DNA of 22,084 nucleotides from an uncultured Oxalobacteraceae bacterium (GTDB lineage Bacteria; Pseudomonadota; Gammaproteobacteria; Burkholderiales; Burkholderiaceae): positions 1 to 22,084 of the forward strand of contig CAMLIL010000092.1 of NCBI GenBank assembly GCA_946480015.1, in the 5' to 3' direction. The notes beneath the pieces were generated by a model. That model ran no database searches. It was not told the DNA's origin and saw only the letters and a list, made by a program, of their open reading frames with translations. Every line of letters begins with the position of its first letter. The first letter of the stretch is position 1. Below are positions 19,485-22,084 of the stretch, piece after piece. The position numbers were made by a program, and so were the translations under genes.

Positions 19485-20987
19485 CTACTTCATCTGCGGG
19501 AACGCAAATTCCGCGCCAGCGCTGGCGGTGTTGGGCCAGCGCTGCATCACTGCCTTGTGGCGCGTATAGAAGCGCACGCCTTCCGGTCCATACGCGTGAT
19601 GGTCGCCGAACAGGCTGCGCTTCCATCCGCCGAAACTGTTGAACGCCATCGGAACCGGCAGCGGCACATTCACCCCCACCATGCCGACCTGGATCTGGCG
19701 CACGAACTCGCGCGCCGTGCCGCCGTCGCGGGTGTAGATCGCCACGCCGTTGCCGTACTCGTTGGCGTTGATCAGATTGACCGCCGCAGCCACGTCCGGT
19801 GCGCGCATCACGCACAGCACCGGGCCGAAAATCTCTTCCTTATAAATCGTCATGTCGGGCGTGACGTGATCGAACAGGGTGCCGCCGACAAAGAAGCCCT
19901 CTTCGCGTTCGGCCACCTTGCAGCCGCGTCCATCGACCAGCAGCGCGGCGCCCTGCTCCACGCCTTCGCTGATCAGGCGTTCGATCCGCTCCTTGGCCTG
20001 GCGCGTCACGACCGGCCCCATTTCGGCATCGCCTGCCATGCCGTCGCCAATCTTGAGTGCGGCGGTGCGCTCCGACAGTGCGCCGATCAGGCGCTCGCCC
20101 GCGTCGCCCACCGCCACCACGACCGAAATGGCCATGCAGCGCTCGCCCGCCGACCCGAACGCCGCTCCCATCAGCGCATCGACCGCCATGCCGATATCGG
20201 CATCGGGCATGACCACCATGTGGTTCTTGGCCCCGCCCAGCGCCTGCACGCGCTTGCCCGCCGCAGTGCCACGCGCGTAGATGTATTCGGCGATCGGGGT
20301 CGAGCCGACGAAGCTGATGGCCTGCACCTCGCGATGCTCGAGCAGCGCATCGACCGTCACCTTGTCGCCCTGGACCACGTTGAATACGCCGTCCGGCAGG
20401 CCAGCTTCCTTGAGCAGCCTGGCGTGCAGCAGGGACGGCGACGGGTCCCGTTCGGACGGCTTGAGCACAAAGGTATTCCCGCACGCGATCGCCACCGGGA
20501 ACATCCACATCGGTACCATGACCGGGAAGTTGAACGGCGTGATGCCCGCCACCACGCCGAGCGGCTGGCGCATCGACCAGGCGTCGATGCCGCGCGCGAT
20601 CTGGTCGGTGAATTCGCCCTTGAGCATCTGCGGAATGCCGACCGCGAACTCCACCATCTCGATACCGCGCGCGACCTCGCCCTGCGCATCCGAAAACGTC
20701 TTGCCGTGTTCGCGCGTGACCATCGCGGCGAAATCGTCGGTGTGCGCCTGGCACAGCTGCAGGTACTTGAACAGCACGCGCGCGCGCGTCAGCGCCGGTG
20801 TGGCCGCCCAGGACGGAAAGGCGGCGGCGGCGGCGGCCACCGCCGCATCGACCTCCTGCGCCGTACCAAGCGCCACCCGGGCGCACGGCGATCCGATGGC
20901 CGGGTTGTACACGTCGGCGTACCGGCCGCTGCGCGTGTCGGCCTTGTGGCCGTTGATGTAATGCGTGATGGTGTCGAGATCGCTCAT
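19485..20987 (-). CDS. mmsA: CoA-acylating methylmalonate/malonate-semialdehyde dehydrogenase
   Basis: Converts malonate semialdehyde to acetyl-CoA, or methylmalonate semialdehyde to propionyl-CoA, with NAD and CoA and loss of CO2. The 500 residues are an aldehyde dehydrogenase with oxyanion Asn153 (PFNFP), nucleophile Cys284 (GSAGERCMA) and the MmsA-specific GGAKNH (251-256), in which the usual general-base Glu of ordinary aldehyde dehydrogenases is missing, as expected for CoA-dependent members. It starts four bases after the aminotransferase stop, so the pair is tightly coupled: the transaminase makes the semialdehyde that MmsA consumes. The same enzyme also serves valine and inositol breakdown elsewhere; here the pyrimidine context is clear. 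Confidence 0.95.
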   Translation of the reverse strand: MSDLDTITHYINGHKADTRSGRYADVYNPAIGSPCARVALGTAQEVDAAVAAAAAAFPSWAATPALTRARVLFKYLQLCQAHTDDFAAMVTREHGKTFSDAQGEVARGIEMVEFAVGIPQMLKGEFTDQIARGIDAWSMRQPLGVVAGITPFNFPVMVPMWMFPVAIACGNTFVLKPSERDPSPSLLHARLLKEAGLPDGVFNVVQGDKVTVDALLEHREVQAISFVGSTPIAEYIYARGTAAGKRVQALGGAKNHMVVMPDADIGMAVDALMGAAFGSAGERCMAISVVVAVGDAGERLIGALSERTAALKIGDGMAGDAEMGPVVTRQAKERIERLISEGVEQGAALLVDGRGCKVAEREEGFFVGGTLFDHVTPDMTIYKEEIFGPVLCVMRAPDVAAAVNLINANEYGNGVAIYTRDGGTAREFVRQIQVGMVGVNVPLPVPMAFNSFGGWKRSLFGDHHAYGPEGVRFYTRHKAVMQRWPNTASAGAEFAFPQMK

Positions 20988-20991
20988 GGAA

Positions 20992-22084
20992 TCAGTCCAG
21001 GTTTTTCAAAATGGTGGCGAGCTTGCCGATCAACTCGTCGACGTGCGCCTTCTCGATCACCAGCGGCGGCGACAGGGCGATGGTGTCGCCGGTGGTGCGG
21101 ATCAGTATCCCGTCGGCGAAAGCCTGCTTGAAGGCGCCGAACGCGCGCGCGCCAAGCTTGCCGGGAATGGCTTCCAGTTCGACGCCCGCCACCAGGCCCA
21201 GGTTGCGAATGTCGATCACATGCGGCAGGCCTTTGAGCGAGTGCACCGCGTCGGCCCAGTAGCTTTCCATCGAGGCGGCGTGTTCGAGGATGTTCTGTTC
21301 CTTGAACACTTCCAGTGTGGCCAGCGCGGCGGCGCAGGCGACCGGATGGCCCGAGTAGGTGTAGCCGTGGAACAGTTCGATGCCGGGTGGCGCGTCCATG
21401 AACACGTCGTGGATGTGCGTCTTGGTGAACACCGCACCCATTGGAATGGTGCCGTTGGTGATGCCCTTGGCGCAGGTGACCATGTCCGGCTCGACGTCGA
21501 AGTAATCGAACGCGAACGGCGTGGTCAGGCGCCCGAAGCCGGTGATGACTTCATCGAAGATGAGCAGGATGCCGTGCTTGGTGCACAGCTCGCGCAGGCG
21601 CTTGAGATACCCTTTCGGGGGCACCAGCACGCCGGTCGATCCGGCCACCGGTTCGACGATCACGGCGGCGATGGTCGACACGTCGTGCAGGGCGATGATG
21701 CGTTCGAGTTCGTCGGCCAGGTTCATGCCATGTTCCGGCTCGCCGCGCGAGAACGCGTTCAGGGCCGGGTTGTGGGTATGCGGCAGGTGGTCCACGCCCG
21801 GCAGCATGGAGCCGAAGGTGCGGCGGTTGCCGGCGATGCCGCCGACCGAGATGCCGCCGAAGCCGACGCCATGGTAGCCGCGCTCGCGCCCGATCAGGCG
21901 GGTGCGCTCGCCCTCGCCGTGCGCGCGGTGGTAGGCCAGCGCGATCTTGAGCGCGGTATCGACCGCTTCCGAGCCGGAATTGGTGTAGAAGACATGGCCG
22001 AACTTGTGGCTGGTGTAGTCCATCAGCCGGTCGGCCAGGTCGAACGCGGCCGGGTGGCCCATCTGGAAGGTGGGCGCGAAATCG
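20992..22084 (-). CDS. Beta-alanine (omega-amino acid):pyruvate aminotransferase, 5' end outside window
   Basis: A class-III PLP aminotransferase that likely moves the amino group of beta-alanine or beta-aminoisobutyrate to pyruvate, giving the semialdehyde for MmsA. The window holds about 363 C-terminal codons; the frame is open to the right edge (DFAPTFQ precedes the first Met at 22062), and family members are about 440 residues, so some 75-80 residues are missing. Seen here are [15 protein letters not shown], the PLP-ring Asp in [13 protein letters not shown], the PLP-binding Lys in [13 protein letters not shown], and [14 protein letters not shown]. Four bases separate its stop from mmsA. 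Other omega-transaminase substrates cannot be ruled out. Confidence 0.93.
   Translation of the reverse strand, partial: DFAPTFQMGHPAAFDLADRLMDYTSHKFGHVFYTNSGSEAVDTALKIALAYHRAHGEGERTRLIGRERGYHGVGFGGISVGGIAGNRRTFGSMLPGVDHLPHTHNPALNAFSRGEPEHGMNLADELERIIALHDVSTIAAVIVEPVAGSTGVLVPPKGYLKRLRELCTKHGILLIFDEVITGFGRLTTPFAFDYFDVEPDMVTCAKGITNGTIPMGAVFTKTHIHDVFMDAPPGIELFHGYTYSGHPVACAAALATLEVFKEQNILEHAASMESYWADAVHSLKGLPHVIDIRNLGLVAGVELEAIPGKLGARAFGAFKQAFADGILIRTTGDTIALSPPLVIEKAHVDELIGKLATILKNLD

Noticed and set aside
19557..21131. Long open frame (524 codons) on the plus strand opposite mmsA
   Set aside because: Same antisense artefact: composition rich in Arg, His and Asp, without family motifs.

Overview
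The window looks like chromosomal DNA of a high-GC betaproteobacterium, most likely the Oxalobacteraceae (Massilia/Telluria/Duganella type). This rests on the protein families, the densely packed GC-rich genes and a TonB-dependent receptor of the long TonB-Xanth-Caul kind. The assignment comes from recognising families by eye, not from a search. No tRNA, rRNA, CRISPR array, transposase or phage gene was seen, and no gene-free stretch exceeds 300 bases.

Left part (1-7898): a possible divergent gene runs off the left edge. A secreted S9 prolyl-oligopeptidase-type peptidase (237-2591) follows and converges, with a 4-base overlap, on a minus-strand pair: an M20-family hydrolase and puuD, the membrane urate oxidase with a C-terminal cytochrome c. 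A LysR regulator is divergent from puuD. Downstream of it, on the same strand, lies a fused UraD-AllC protein (OHCU decarboxylase plus allantoate amidohydrolase). Together these form a urate-to-ureidoglycolate locus. HIU hydrolase, allantoinase and xanthine dehydrogenase are not in the window.

Middle (7899-11227): a 194-base regulatory region holds a good sigma-70-like promoter, an alternating inverted repeat over its -10 box and a hairpin just before the ribosome binding site. It precedes a 1044-residue TonB-dependent receptor of unknown substrate.

Right part (11261-22084, all minus strand): in transcription order this holds a beta-alanine/omega-amino acid aminotransferase (5' end outside the window), mmsA, preT, preA, an NCS1 nucleobase transporter, dihydropyrimidinase (hydA), a beta-ureidopropionase-type M20 amidase and, after a 121-base gap, a zinc alcohol dehydrogenase. 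The core genes encode the whole reductive pyrimidine route. Uracil or thymine is imported (NCS1), reduced (PreAT), opened (HydA) and decarbamoylated (M20 amidase) to beta-alanine or beta-aminoisobutyrate. The product is transaminated, and MmsA converts the semialdehyde to acetyl-CoA or propionyl-CoA.

The region is therefore a nucleobase catabolism island: purine degradation on the left, pyrimidine degradation on the right, and an outer-membrane receptor between them. Most parts are known families. The less ordinary ones are the UraD-AllC fusion of two non-consecutive enzymes, an M20 protein lacking several usual metal ligands yet coupled to puuD, the structured control region of the receptor, two nearly identical REP-like palindromes in opposite orientation, and a hairpin that masks the ribosome binding site of the alcohol dehydrogenase.
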